Shown here piece by piece: positions 53,039-60,193 of a DNA stretch of 64,000 bases. How positions within the stretch are numbered: the stretch's first letter is position 1; each line of letters opens with the position of its first letter. The notes beneath the pieces were generated by a model. The model was not told where the DNA came from, did not search any database, and saw only the letters and a program-made list of their open reading frames with translations. This DNA comes from Acidobacteriota bacterium. GTDB lineage: Bacteria > Acidobacteriota > Blastocatellia > Pyrinomonadales > Pyrinomonadaceae. Both the position numbers and the translations under genes were made by a program. Location: positions 558,001-622,000 of the forward strand of contig JADKBM010000016.1 of the NCBI GenBank assembly GCA_016715115.1, in the 5' to 3' direction.

Positions 53039-54007
53039 ATGAAAAGTATTTTGACCAACTGCGGCAAATTCGGTGTTCTCTTTGCCGTTATCGTTCTCTT
53101 TGTTGCTTCAGCGACAGCACAGGTCAGTTTGCGCCGCGCGCTCGACTTTGACGGCGACAATAAGGCTGATTTCACGGTTTTCCGACCCAGCACCAATGTT
53201 TGGTACGTAAACAAAAGCGCGGGCGGCTTCATTTTCCAAACCTTCGGGCTGGCAAATTCCGACTATATGGCCCCGGGCGATTTCGACGGCGATTTCAAGG
53301 GCGACATCTCGGTTTGGCGTGATACGGACGGCGTTTGGTATCGTCTGAACAGTTCGAACAACACGTTTGTCGCATTCCAGTTCGGCATCACCGGCGACGA
53401 GCCGGTCGCCCGCGACTACGACGGCGACGGCAAAACCGACTACGCGGTCGTCCGACGCACGAACGGAGCGATGATCTGGTACGTCTGGAGAAGTTCGAAC
53501 AACGCGTTTCAATCTGCCCAATTCGGTCTTGCGACCGACTACACTGCGTGCGGTGATTATGATGGTGACGGCAAGTTCGACTACGCGATCCAGCGTCCCG
53601 GTGCAAATGCCGCCTCGCAGTCGACGTTTTACGTTCTTCGCACCGGCGACGGCGGCCTGACCGTTCAGGGATTCGGACTTAGCAACGACCTCGTCGTTCC
53701 CGGGGATTATGACGGCGACGGCAAAACCGACTTCGCAGTCGTTCGTGAAGGCGCGACCCCGACTGCCGGTCTTGTCTGGTACGTCCTGCGAAGTTCGGAT
53801 AGCGGTGTCACAGCCCAAACCTACGGCATCACGGGTTCGGACCTGAACGCGCAGAACGATTATGACGGCGACGGCAAAACGGATATGGCGATTTGGCGCG
53901 ATTCGAACGGGAGCTTCTACATTCTCCGTAGTTCGGACGGTTTGCTGAACGTAACCCAGTGGGGTCTCGCATCAGATTTCCCGGTTGCCGCATACGACAC
54001 GCATTGA
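53039..54007 (+). CDS. Secreted FG-GAP (VCBS) repeat protein
   Basis: A 322-residue exported beta-propeller-like protein. The signal peptide (CGKFGVLFAVIVLFVASATAQ) is followed by about six DYDGDGKTDFAVVR-type calcium-binding repeats, each with an aromatic strand (WYVLRSS). It lacks the P domain found in the 12846-14612 protein but repeats the same unit, so the two probably arose by duplication. Likely extracellular, Ca-stabilised binding protein. Terminator directly downstream. Confidence 0.85.
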   Translation: MKSILTNCGKFGVLFAVIVLFVASATAQVSLRRALDFDGDNKADFTVFRPSTNVWYVNKSAGGFIFQTFGLANSDYMAPGDFDGDFKGDISVWRDTDGVWYRLNSSNNTFVAFQFGITGDEPVARDYDGDGKTDYAVVRRTNGAMIWYVWRSSNNAFQSAQFGLATDYTACGDYDGDGKFDYAIQRPGANAASQSTFYVLRTGDGGLTVQGFGLSNDLVVPGDYDGDGKTDFAVVREGATPTAGLVWYVLRSSDSGVTAQTYGITGSDLNAQNDYDGDGKTDMAIWRDSNGSFYILRSSDGLLNVTQWGLASDFPVAAYDTH

Positions 54008-54030
54008 TCCTTTCAGAATGGTCAAAATTC

Positions 54031-54062
54031 AGGTTGAAGACTTAACGGTCTTCAACCTTTTT
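54031..54062 (+). terminator. Rho-independent terminator after VCBS gene
   Basis: Stem AGGTTGAAGAC / GTCTTCAACCT followed by TTTTTTT. Confidence 0.9.
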
Positions 54063-54096
54063 GTTTGCGGCCGCAGTTATAGTAATTTGGTTACGC

Positions 54097-55083
54097 ATGA
54101 ACTTTGCCGAATTGATCGAGAAGAGCTTCCGCGATAAGACGATCGTCATCGTCGGCGATCTGGTCGCCGACCAGTTTCTGCGCGGAACGATCAGCCGTGT
54201 CTCGCGGGAAGCGCCCGTCTTCATTCTTCGCCACGACGAGACCGAAACGCTCGCGGGCGGCGCCGCGAATGCAGCGACGAATATCGCGACGCTCGGGGCT
54301 AGATCGGTGCTGATCGGTGTGGTTGGAAACGACCGGTCCGGAAGCGACCTGTTGGAACGATTGAGAGACTCGGGCGTCGATTGCACGCGCGTCGTGGTTT
54401 CGCCGGATTTTTCGACGACGACAAAGGTCCGCGTTCTCGCCGGCCAGCATTACGCAGCCCGCCAACAGGTCATTCGGATCGACTACGAGAACAACAACGC
54501 GCTCAATGACGATGTGGTGGCGGACATCCATCGGAACCTCGAAGAAGCGTCGGAAACCGCGGACGCGATCGTCATATCGGATTACAATTACGGCGCCGCG
54601 GATGGCGCCGTCGGAAAACTCGCCGCGACAATCGCAAAAAGACGCAACATACCGTTGATCGTCGATTCGCGGTTCCGGCTTGCCGAATTCGCAGGCGCGA
54701 CGACGGCGACGCCGAATCAAGACGAGGTCGAGCAGATACTTGGCGAGAATTTCGATGAAAACGATTGCGCCGAATTGTGCCGGCGCCTCGGATTTGAAGC
54801 GTTGCTGGTAACCCGCGGGAACCTCGGAATGCTTTTAACGGACCGTAATGCGGCGCCGCGCACGTTTGCGGCGATCGGCTCAAAAGAACCGATCGACGTC
54901 ACCGGAGCCGGCGATACGGTCATCGCCGTATACTCTCTCGGACTCGCCTGCGGGCTCGGGTTCGCGGAAAGCGCCAATCTCGCGAATCACGCGGGCGGCA
55001 TTGTCGTGATGAAGAAAGGAACGGCCTCGGTTTCGCCAGCCGAGCTGTTGCGATCGTTGAACGGAGAGCATCCGGCAGAATGA
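54097..55083 (+). CDS. rfaE1: D-glycero-beta-D-manno-heptose-7-phosphate kinase (HldE kinase half, RfaE1)
   Basis: PfkB-family sugar kinase, 328 residues. The GGAANAATNIATLGA motif near the N-terminus and DVTGAGDTV with catalytic Asp273 near the C-terminus are typical. IVVVGDLVADQFLRGTISRVSREAPVFI closely matches the kinase half of HldE. It would phosphorylate heptose-7-phosphate at O1. ATG 54097 begins the family sequence; the longer frame from 54061 overlaps the terminator. Overlaps the adenylyltransferase gene by 4 bp (ATGA), so the two HldE halves are separate but coupled. Confidence 0.9.
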   Translation: MNFAELIEKSFRDKTIVIVGDLVADQFLRGTISRVSREAPVFILRHDETETLAGGAANAATNIATLGARSVLIGVVGNDRSGSDLLERLRDSGVDCTRVVVSPDFSTTTKVRVLAGQHYAARQQVIRIDYENNNALNDDVVADIHRNLEEASETADAIVISDYNYGAADGAVGKLAATIAKRRNIPLIVDSRFRLAEFAGATTATPNQDEVEQILGENFDENDCAELCRRLGFEALLVTRGNLGMLLTDRNAAPRTFAAIGSKEPIDVTGAGDTVIAVYSLGLACGLGFAESANLANHAGGIVVMKKGTASVSPAELLRSLNGEHPAE

Positions 55084-55568
55084 TTCCTATGACCGAACAC
55101 GCACAAATCCTTTCGCGCCCGGAACTTGTCGAACGCATCAGCCGCGACCGCGCCAACGGAGCGACGGTCGTGCTCGCGAACGGTTGCTTCGATCTCTTCC
55201 ACGTCGGCCACATACGTTACCTTCAGGGAGCGAGTGAATTAGGCGACGTCCTTGTGGTTGGCATCAATTCGGACAGACAGGTTCGTCGGTTGAAAGGCGA
55301 AGGTCGACCGTACATCCCCGAAACCGAGCGGGCCGAGATCGTCGCGGCGCTCCGAATGGTCGACTATGTCACGGTGTTTGACGAACCGACGGTGACGGAA
55401 CTGATCCGCGCGCTCAAGCCCGATGTCCACGCAAAAGGAACCGATTACACGACCGACACGGTGCCCGAACGCGAGATCGTCCGCGAACACGGCGGCCGCG
55501 TCGCAATCGTCGGCGACCCGAAGGATCATTCGTCGTCGGATCTCATCAAGATCGTCAGCGGCGGTTGA
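55080..55568 (+). CDS. rfaE2: D-glycero-beta-D-manno-heptose-1-phosphate adenylyltransferase (RfaE2)
   Basis: Nucleotidyltransferase, 162 residues. NGCFDLFHVGHIRYL with the HVGH motif at 41-44 and the C-terminal DHSSSDLIKIV are the HldE C-terminal domain. It transfers AMP to heptose-1-phosphate for ADP-heptose synthesis, used for LPS core. The ATG overlaps the kinase stop (ATGA). Both halves being separate genes is common outside Enterobacteria. Its TGA overlaps the TTG of the upstream-extended hypothetical frame that follows. Confidence 0.92.
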   Translation: MIPMTEHAQILSRPELVERISRDRANGATVVLANGCFDLFHVGHIRYLQGASELGDVLVVGINSDRQVRRLKGEGRPYIPETERAEIVAALRMVDYVTVFDEPTVTELIRALKPDVHAKGTDYTTDTVPEREIVREHGGRVAIVGDPKDHSSSDLIKIVSGG

Positions 55569-55594
55569 GTCTCCTTCAACCGCGCTTCGCCAAT

Positions 55595-56170
55595 ATGTGG
55601 GTTTCGCGCACCAAAAACGACCTCATCATCGAGGTTTGGGAAAAGCTCGACTGTGAAAGCGTCGGCGCCGCGGAGATCGAAGCGATCGAAACGGCCGTCG
55701 CCGACAGATTCGGCGCCGGGGCTGTCGAATCGCCGATGGTCATCGCGCGGTTGCTCGCCGACGAAGGCGCGGAACTTCGGCATTCGGAGATCCTCGAGCT
55801 CTTTGTCAGCCGCCGCCAGCCGCTTCAGGAACAGGCGGGACGGGACCTTCCGCTCGTTTTTGAGAGCGTCGAAGCCGCGATCGGTATGGCCCGCGCCGTC
55901 GAAAAGCGGCGTCGGCATTTTCTCAAAGAAGGACGTACCGATGACCTGAAGCGCCTGCGCGAACGCGTTCTCGAAGCGAAGTCGCGAGCCGTCGACGGTT
56001 CGCTCAATCCGCGGCTCGAACCCAAACGACGCGCGGAACTGGTCGAGATCGCGGAGTGGTTGACGCTCTGGCTGCAAACGCCGGAGATTTTCGAAAACTG
56101 GCTGACGCTTCGTCTGGATTCCAAGGACTTTAAGGAGAGGTTTCCTGAAACGACGGAAACCGCGGATTGA
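55595..56170 (+). CDS. Conserved hypothetical cytoplasmic protein (191 aa)
   Basis: Soluble alpha/beta protein starting MWVSRTKNDLIIEVWEKLDCESVGAAEIEAIETAVADRFG, with a helical middle (VFESVEAAIGMARAVEKRRRHFLKEGRTDDLKRLRERVLEAKSRAVD) and a C-terminal helix ending ERFPETTETAD. I do not recognise the family. ATG 55595 is chosen over TTG 55565, which would overlap rfaE2. It lies between rfaE2 and rsmE with coupling at both ends (TGATG to rsmE), so it belongs to the same operon. Confidence 0.7.
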   Translation: MWVSRTKNDLIIEVWEKLDCESVGAAEIEAIETAVADRFGAGAVESPMVIARLLADEGAELRHSEILELFVSRRQPLQEQAGRDLPLVFESVEAAIGMARAVEKRRRHFLKEGRTDDLKRLRERVLEAKSRAVDGSLNPRLEPKRRAELVEIAEWLTLWLQTPEIFENWLTLRLDSKDFKERFPETTETAD

Positions 56171-56892
56171 TGCGAAGATTTTACGCCGGCGGCGGCCCGC
56201 AACAAAACGGATCGGTAACGCTTGGAGTCGACGAGACGCGCCATATTCGCGACGTCCTCAGGCTAAGAATTGGAGAGGAGATAGCCGTCTTCGACGGCCT
56301 CGGACGCGAGTTTGCCGCGCGGATCGACGAGATTCTCAAGAAAGAAACGCGACTGACCGTCATCCGCGAGATCGATCCGGCAGCGCCGGAATCGAACCTC
56401 GACCTGACACTCGCCGCCGCGCTTCTGAAGTCTGAGAAGTTCGACCTCGTGGTTCAGAAGGCGGTCGAACTCGGCGTGACGCGCCTTATTCCGCTCGCCA
56501 CGCGGCGCACGGACGTCAAACTGAAGGACGCTGGAAAACGCGTCGAACGCTGGCGAAAGATCGCGCTCGAAGCTTCTAAACAATGCGGTCGGGCGTGCTT
56601 GATGGATGTCGCCGAACCGCAGGAATTTGCGGAGTTTTGTCGTTCCCGAAATGGCGAAAGTGGGGTGATTCTCTTCGCCGAACGCTCAGGCAGCTTGTTC
56701 AGCGAGATCAACGCTTTGCCGAAAATGACCGCGGTCACCGGTCCCGAAGGCGGCTGGGACGACGCCGAACTCGAACTCGCGAAGAACGTTGGTTTTTCCT
56801 TAATTACCCTGGGCGGGAGAATCCTGCGGGCCGAAACGGCGGCGATATCGATCGTGTCGATCCTTCAGCACCGTTTCGGCGATTTGAATTAG
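56170..56892 (+). CDS. rsmE: 16S rRNA (uracil-1498-N3)-methyltransferase
   Basis: SPOUT-class methyltransferase, 240 residues: N-terminal PUA-like domain (RRFYAGGGPQ ... VTLGVDETRHIRDVLRLRIGEEIAVFDGLG) and C-terminal trefoil-knot SAM site (TAVTGPEGGWDDAELELAKNVGFSLITLGGRILRAETAAISIVSILQH). Standard RsmE. Starts at ATG 56170 overlapping the upstream stop. Its stop overlaps the convergent gene's stop by 3 bp. Confidence 0.93.
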   Translation: MRRFYAGGGPQQNGSVTLGVDETRHIRDVLRLRIGEEIAVFDGLGREFAARIDEILKKETRLTVIREIDPAAPESNLDLTLAAALLKSEKFDLVVQKAVELGVTRLIPLATRRTDVKLKDAGKRVERWRKIALEASKQCGRACLMDVAEPQEFAEFCRSRNGESGVILFAERSGSLFSEINALPKMTAVTGPEGGWDDAELELAKNVGFSLITLGGRILRAETAAISIVSILQHRFGDLN

Positions 56893-57434
56893 TCTTCGAT
56901 CTTTACGGCCTTCGGACGATAAAAGGCCTCGCCGCGTTGTTTCAACTCAGCCTCTTCGGCAAGTTTGGCGATCACCGAATCGAGCAATTCTCGGTCGGCG
57001 AGTTTGAAATTCACCATTCCCTTCGCATCGACGTCCGGATCGTCGAAGTTGACGATCAGATACTGGCGCTTTTCCTTGATAAAACCGCCAAGCAGCCCGG
57101 CGTATGGAATAACGCTGACGACCTTTCCGGTCGTCGATTGAACCGACTGCGACTGCGGAAACACGACGAGCATCGACTTGTAAGGGATCGCGAATTTCTC
57201 TTTCTGATCCTTGCCGAGGAAAACGAGCCTCTCGTTCTCGTCGTCAAATTTCAAAGTTCCCTCTTCTTTCCTGCTGTAGCCGAACATTCCGCCTTCATAT
57301 TTCGCCACAAACGACGCCGGCGCCGGTCGTACAGCTGCTGCAGGTTCTTTCGTTTTCTCGGCCGGCCGCGGCTGCCCAAACGCGACCGCGGAAACACCCG
57401 CGATCAAACACAAAACAAGTGATAGCTTTTTCAT
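56889..57434 (-). CDS. Secreted hypothetical protein, 181 aa
   Basis: Signal peptide MKKLSLVLCLIAGVSAVAFGQ, then a Pro/Ala/Lys-rich linker and a beta-rich domain (SFVAKYEGGMFGYSRKEEGTLKFDDENERLVFLGKDQKEKFAIPYKSMLVVFPQSQSV ... YLIVNFDDPDVDAKGMVNFKLADRELLDSVIAKLAEEAEL) resembling PH-like/GRAM folds that keep a hydrophobic beta core. No confident family. The frame runs open through the upstream repeat array to 57818; ATG 57434 with the signal peptide is the real start. Convergent with rsmE. Confidence 0.75.
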   Translation of the reverse strand: MKKLSLVLCLIAGVSAVAFGQPRPAEKTKEPAAAVRPAPASFVAKYEGGMFGYSRKEEGTLKFDDENERLVFLGKDQKEKFAIPYKSMLVVFPQSQSVQSTTGKVVSVIPYAGLLGGFIKEKRQYLIVNFDDPDVDAKGMVNFKLADRELLDSVIAKLAEEAELKQRGEAFYRPKAVKIED

Positions 57435-57445
57435 AAGATCAATTC

Positions 57446-57830
57446 CAGGATCGAGATTCAAGATATTCCAGGGATTCCAGATTCCAGGGATTCCAGATTC
57501 CAGAGATTCCAGATTCCAGAGATTCCACAGATTCCACAGATTCAAGATATTCCAGGGATTCCAGATTCCAGGGATTCCAGATTCCAGATTCCAGATTCCA
57601 GAGATTCCAGATTCCAGAGATTCCAGATTCCAGAGATTCCAGATTCCAGATTCCAGATTCCAGAGATTCCAGAGATTCCAGAAATTCCAGATTCCAGAGA
57701 TTCCAGATTCCAGATTCCAGAGATTCCAGATTCCAGATTCCAGAGATTCCAGATTACAGATTCCAGAGATTCCAGATTCCAGAGATTCCAGAGATTCCAG
57801 ATTCCAAGAATTCAACATCTTCCAGATTCA
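57446..57830. repeat. GATTCCAGA array upstream of 56889-57434 gene
   Basis: About 380 bp of GATTCCAGA, GATTCCAGG and AGATTCCAGATTCC units on the plus strand; on the minus strand (the gene's coding strand) this is GGAATCTCTGGAATC, the same word class as the array at 6958. The array ends 12 bp before ATG 57434. Reading frames stay open through it on both strands. Confidence 0.95.
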
Positions 57831-57835
57831 ATGGA

Positions 57836-57930
57836 ATTTGGAATTTGGAATTTGGAATCTGGAATATCTGAAATCCCAAATCCGAAATCCCAAATCCCAA
57901 ATCCCAAATCCCAAATCCCAAATCCCAAAT
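57836..57930. repeat. Mixed tract: GGAATTTGGAATTT next to CCCAAATC repeats
   Basis: Plus strand reads TGGAATTTGGAATTTGG then AAATCCCAAATCCCAAATCCC (about six units). On the minus strand this is stop-to-GATTTGGG polarity for the gene ending at 57931 and TTCCAAATTCC towards the array. Confidence 0.9.
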
Positions 57931-58524
57931 CTATAGACGTATTCCGCCCATCGTACGTTGCCAGAGCAAAGATTGTTTGAGGACTTCGAGCCGTTTTCGG
58001 CCTTCTTCGCCGGCTTGCGTTCCGAGTTGGTCGATGATCGCTTCGAGCAGGGGCACGGCGAAAGCCCGTGCGTGGGCAACGATCTGTGAATAGTAATGCA
58101 TTTGGATCTCGCCTTCTTCGTCGAGATGAAAACGAAGAACCTCATCCGGACAAATTGCGGCCACGTCCTGGCCGGCAGGCACGGCGCGGCGAGGTACGCC
58201 CTGGACCGCGCGGCCGTTGGCGTCGCGGCTTCCGAGCAGCAGAATTCCGATCAAAAGCCCTTGTTCGTTTAGATAATCCGGGCTGAAATGCGCGAGATCC
58301 GGCTTCGGACTCAGCCGCGGGCCGAAATTTGAGTATTCCGGGTTGATCAGGCGCGTGTCGTAGATTACGCCGACCAACTCCAGCGAGTCGTCGACGGTCA
58401 ACGCCACAAACTGCGCGAAACCGAATTCATCGCCGTGCGGCGGTTCGGCAACGTCGAGCGAATCGACGACGCGCGCAACATAATCGAGATGCGAATTCGA
58501 AGTAACGATCTTGGCGATCTTCAT
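57931..58524 (-). CDS. HAS-barrel-domain protein (HerA-NurA associated type)
   Basis: A 197-residue cytoplasmic protein beginning MKIAKIVTSNSHLDYVARVVDSLDVAEPPHGDEFGFAQFVALTVDD, resembling stand-alone HAS-barrel proteins found next to NurA in cyanobacteria. LINPEYSNFGPRLSPKP and GIPRRAVPAGQDVAAICPDEVLRFHLDEEG fit. Same fold type as the N-terminus of the HerA ATPase at 30436. It probably assists HerA/NurA DNA processing, an inference from co-location with nurA. Start 58524 (MKIAKIV) is preferred over the 31-residue longer frame. Confidence 0.68.
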   Translation of the reverse strand: MKIAKIVTSNSHLDYVARVVDSLDVAEPPHGDEFGFAQFVALTVDDSLELVGVIYDTRLINPEYSNFGPRLSPKPDLAHFSPDYLNEQGLLIGILLLGSRDANGRAVQGVPRRAVPAGQDVAAICPDEVLRFHLDEEGEIQMHYYSQIVAHARAFAVPLLEAIIDQLGTQAGEEGRKRLEVLKQSLLWQRTMGGIRL

Positions 58525-58624
58525 AAATTGTTCATTTTGCCGCTTCACCCGGCATCGGGTTAAGCGATCTTCGCGAACCCGGCGCGACGCCAGGCGAATC
58601 GCGGAACTAAGTCGCAACGCGCAT

Positions 58625-58897
58625 TCACCGGCGATTGAATTCCGGCACCGCGAACATCAGCCACCACAGAAAGATCTGTCCGCCAAGCACGACGAAACTC
58701 ATCGAAACGCTGAAAATCGCGACCCGGCGGTCCCCGATCTCGGGCTTCCGGACGACGGCCGCATAGCCAAACGCGCCGAAGATCAAAGCGAACGGCACAA
58801 AGAGAATTCCCAGATATGGGACGAGCGAGTAAACCAAACAGGCCCACGCCGTCTGCGCCGCGCCATTATTGCCTTGCTCGAAGAGATCGGAGTTCAT
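58625..58897 (-). CDS. Hypothetical membrane protein (90 aa)
   Basis: Two-helix membrane protein (TAWACLVYSLVPYLGILFVPFALIFGAFGYAAVV and FSVSMSFVVLGGQIFLWWLMFAVPEF). Starts within the last codon of nurA (4-bp overlap) and precedes the HAS-barrel gene; family unknown. Probably co-transcribed with nurA. Confidence 0.65.
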   Translation of the reverse strand: MNSDLFEQGNNGAAQTAWACLVYSLVPYLGILFVPFALIFGAFGYAAVVRKPEIGDRRVAIFSVSMSFVVLGGQIFLWWLMFAVPEFNRR

Positions 58898-60030
58898 CGC
58901 CGGCGCCCCTTGCTCGCAGCCTTGCGCGAGATCTGAAAATCAAGACTATTCCCTTTCGCAAATCCTTGCAAAGCCTGCAGAAAGACCTCGCGGTCGCGAA
59001 CCGTGATGACGGCCGTCTGGTCGGCCGTCTCGAGCGCGTACGGATAACCGAGCCCGACGACGCACTCGGCGCGCACGACATTGGCCACTTCGTCCAGAAG
59101 CCCGTCGCGATATATCCAGGACGGAACGTCGATCCGCGCCGGCGGATTCTCGGCAGTCGTCTGAAGATAGACGAATCCGGCGACCGACTCGCCCGAAGCC
59201 TCGTCGAAAAAAGCTTCGAGTCCGCGGCGGCGTCCGAAAAAGTACGGCGTCCGGTCGCCCCAACCCTTCAATGCAAAGCTCCGAATTATCGAAACGTCGT
59301 CGATCGTCCGCACCGCCGGACCTTCACGTCCGTCAAGTTTGTCGGTCAATGTCATCAGATCGCGCGCGAAACTCCGGTCGACGTAGCCGACGATCGGCAC
59401 GCGCGTCGCTTCCGAGACCCGGACAAGCTCGACGAGTTTGTCGATCATCTGCGTCTGCAGTTGCGTTCTCTCGAGCGCGATCGACAAAAAGATCGTGCCG
59501 TCGTAAAACGCAAGCGGCATCCGTTCGCCGCGTTGCTGCCAGCCTTCTTTGCGGCGCATAAAATCAAGCGCCGTTTCGACCTCTTCGCGAAAGCGGCGGT
59601 TGGAAACCCTCGTTTCAGGAATCGCGGGCTCGTCCGCCGACAGCAATTCGGTCGGCGAGAGAATTATGAATCTCGCGTTCTTTTCGTAGACGGAATCGGC
59701 CTGATGCGCGTTCTCGAACCAGCCGATTTGAACCGCCGCGACGGGAATGGAGACTTCCCTTTCGAAGAAAAGCTGGCTGCCGTCGGCGGCGAAGGTCGTG
59801 CGGCCTTCGAGGATTTGAAACGCCCAAAGGCGCGCGTCTTCGTGATTCGTCCAGTTTTCCGTGAACCGGAAGGTAAAATCCTTCGCGGCGCGCAATTCTC
59901 CACTCGGAAACGCGCCGCAGTCGCGAGCGCCGCCGACCTTCGAATCGAACTCGTCATTTGGACCGGACGCAAGCTTCGCGAATTTCAACGCATACGATTC
60001 AAGATCCGCCACGCGCGCAACCGCCAGCAA
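58894..60030 (-). CDS. nurA: NurA-family 5'-3' nuclease
   Basis: NurA domain nuclease, 378 residues from TTG 60030. The catalytic segment TTFAADGSQLFFEREVSIPVAAVQIGWFEN holds Asp83 and the DGSQ motif; the later VGYVDRSFARDLMTLTDKL provides the second metal-binding Asp. NurA works with HerA to resect DNA ends. In-frame codons continue upstream to about 60108 without a stop and spell a plausible N-terminus (...LLYHELLKQELEKQRDEF), so the true start may be a CTG near 60087. HerA is encoded at 30436. Confidence 0.85.
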   Translation of the reverse strand: MLAVARVADLESYALKFAKLASGPNDEFDSKVGGARDCGAFPSGELRAAKDFTFRFTENWTNHEDARLWAFQILEGRTTFAADGSQLFFEREVSIPVAAVQIGWFENAHQADSVYEKNARFIILSPTELLSADEPAIPETRVSNRRFREEVETALDFMRRKEGWQQRGERMPLAFYDGTIFLSIALERTQLQTQMIDKLVELVRVSEATRVPIVGYVDRSFARDLMTLTDKLDGREGPAVRTIDDVSIIRSFALKGWGDRTPYFFGRRRGLEAFFDEASGESVAGFVYLQTTAENPPARIDVPSWIYRDGLLDEVANVVRAECVVGLGYPYALETADQTAVITVRDREVFLQALQGFAKGNSLDFQISRKAASKGRRR

Positions 60031-60193
60031 CGCAAACTCGTCGCGTTGCTTTTCCAGTTCCTGTTTTAGTAATTCGTGATAAAGCAGTTCGGTTCCCCGG
60101 TTCCGGATTTCTCTAGAATTCTATCTCAATCGAGGCGAATTACCCATCATTTCCGACCGAATCGAATAACCAAGGGACGGTCGGATGCAATTT

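Noticed and set aside
57450..57818. N-terminal extension of the 56889 gene through the GATTCCAGA array
   Set aside because: A clear signal peptide begins at 57434; the array has no coding bias and stays open only because the words lack stops.
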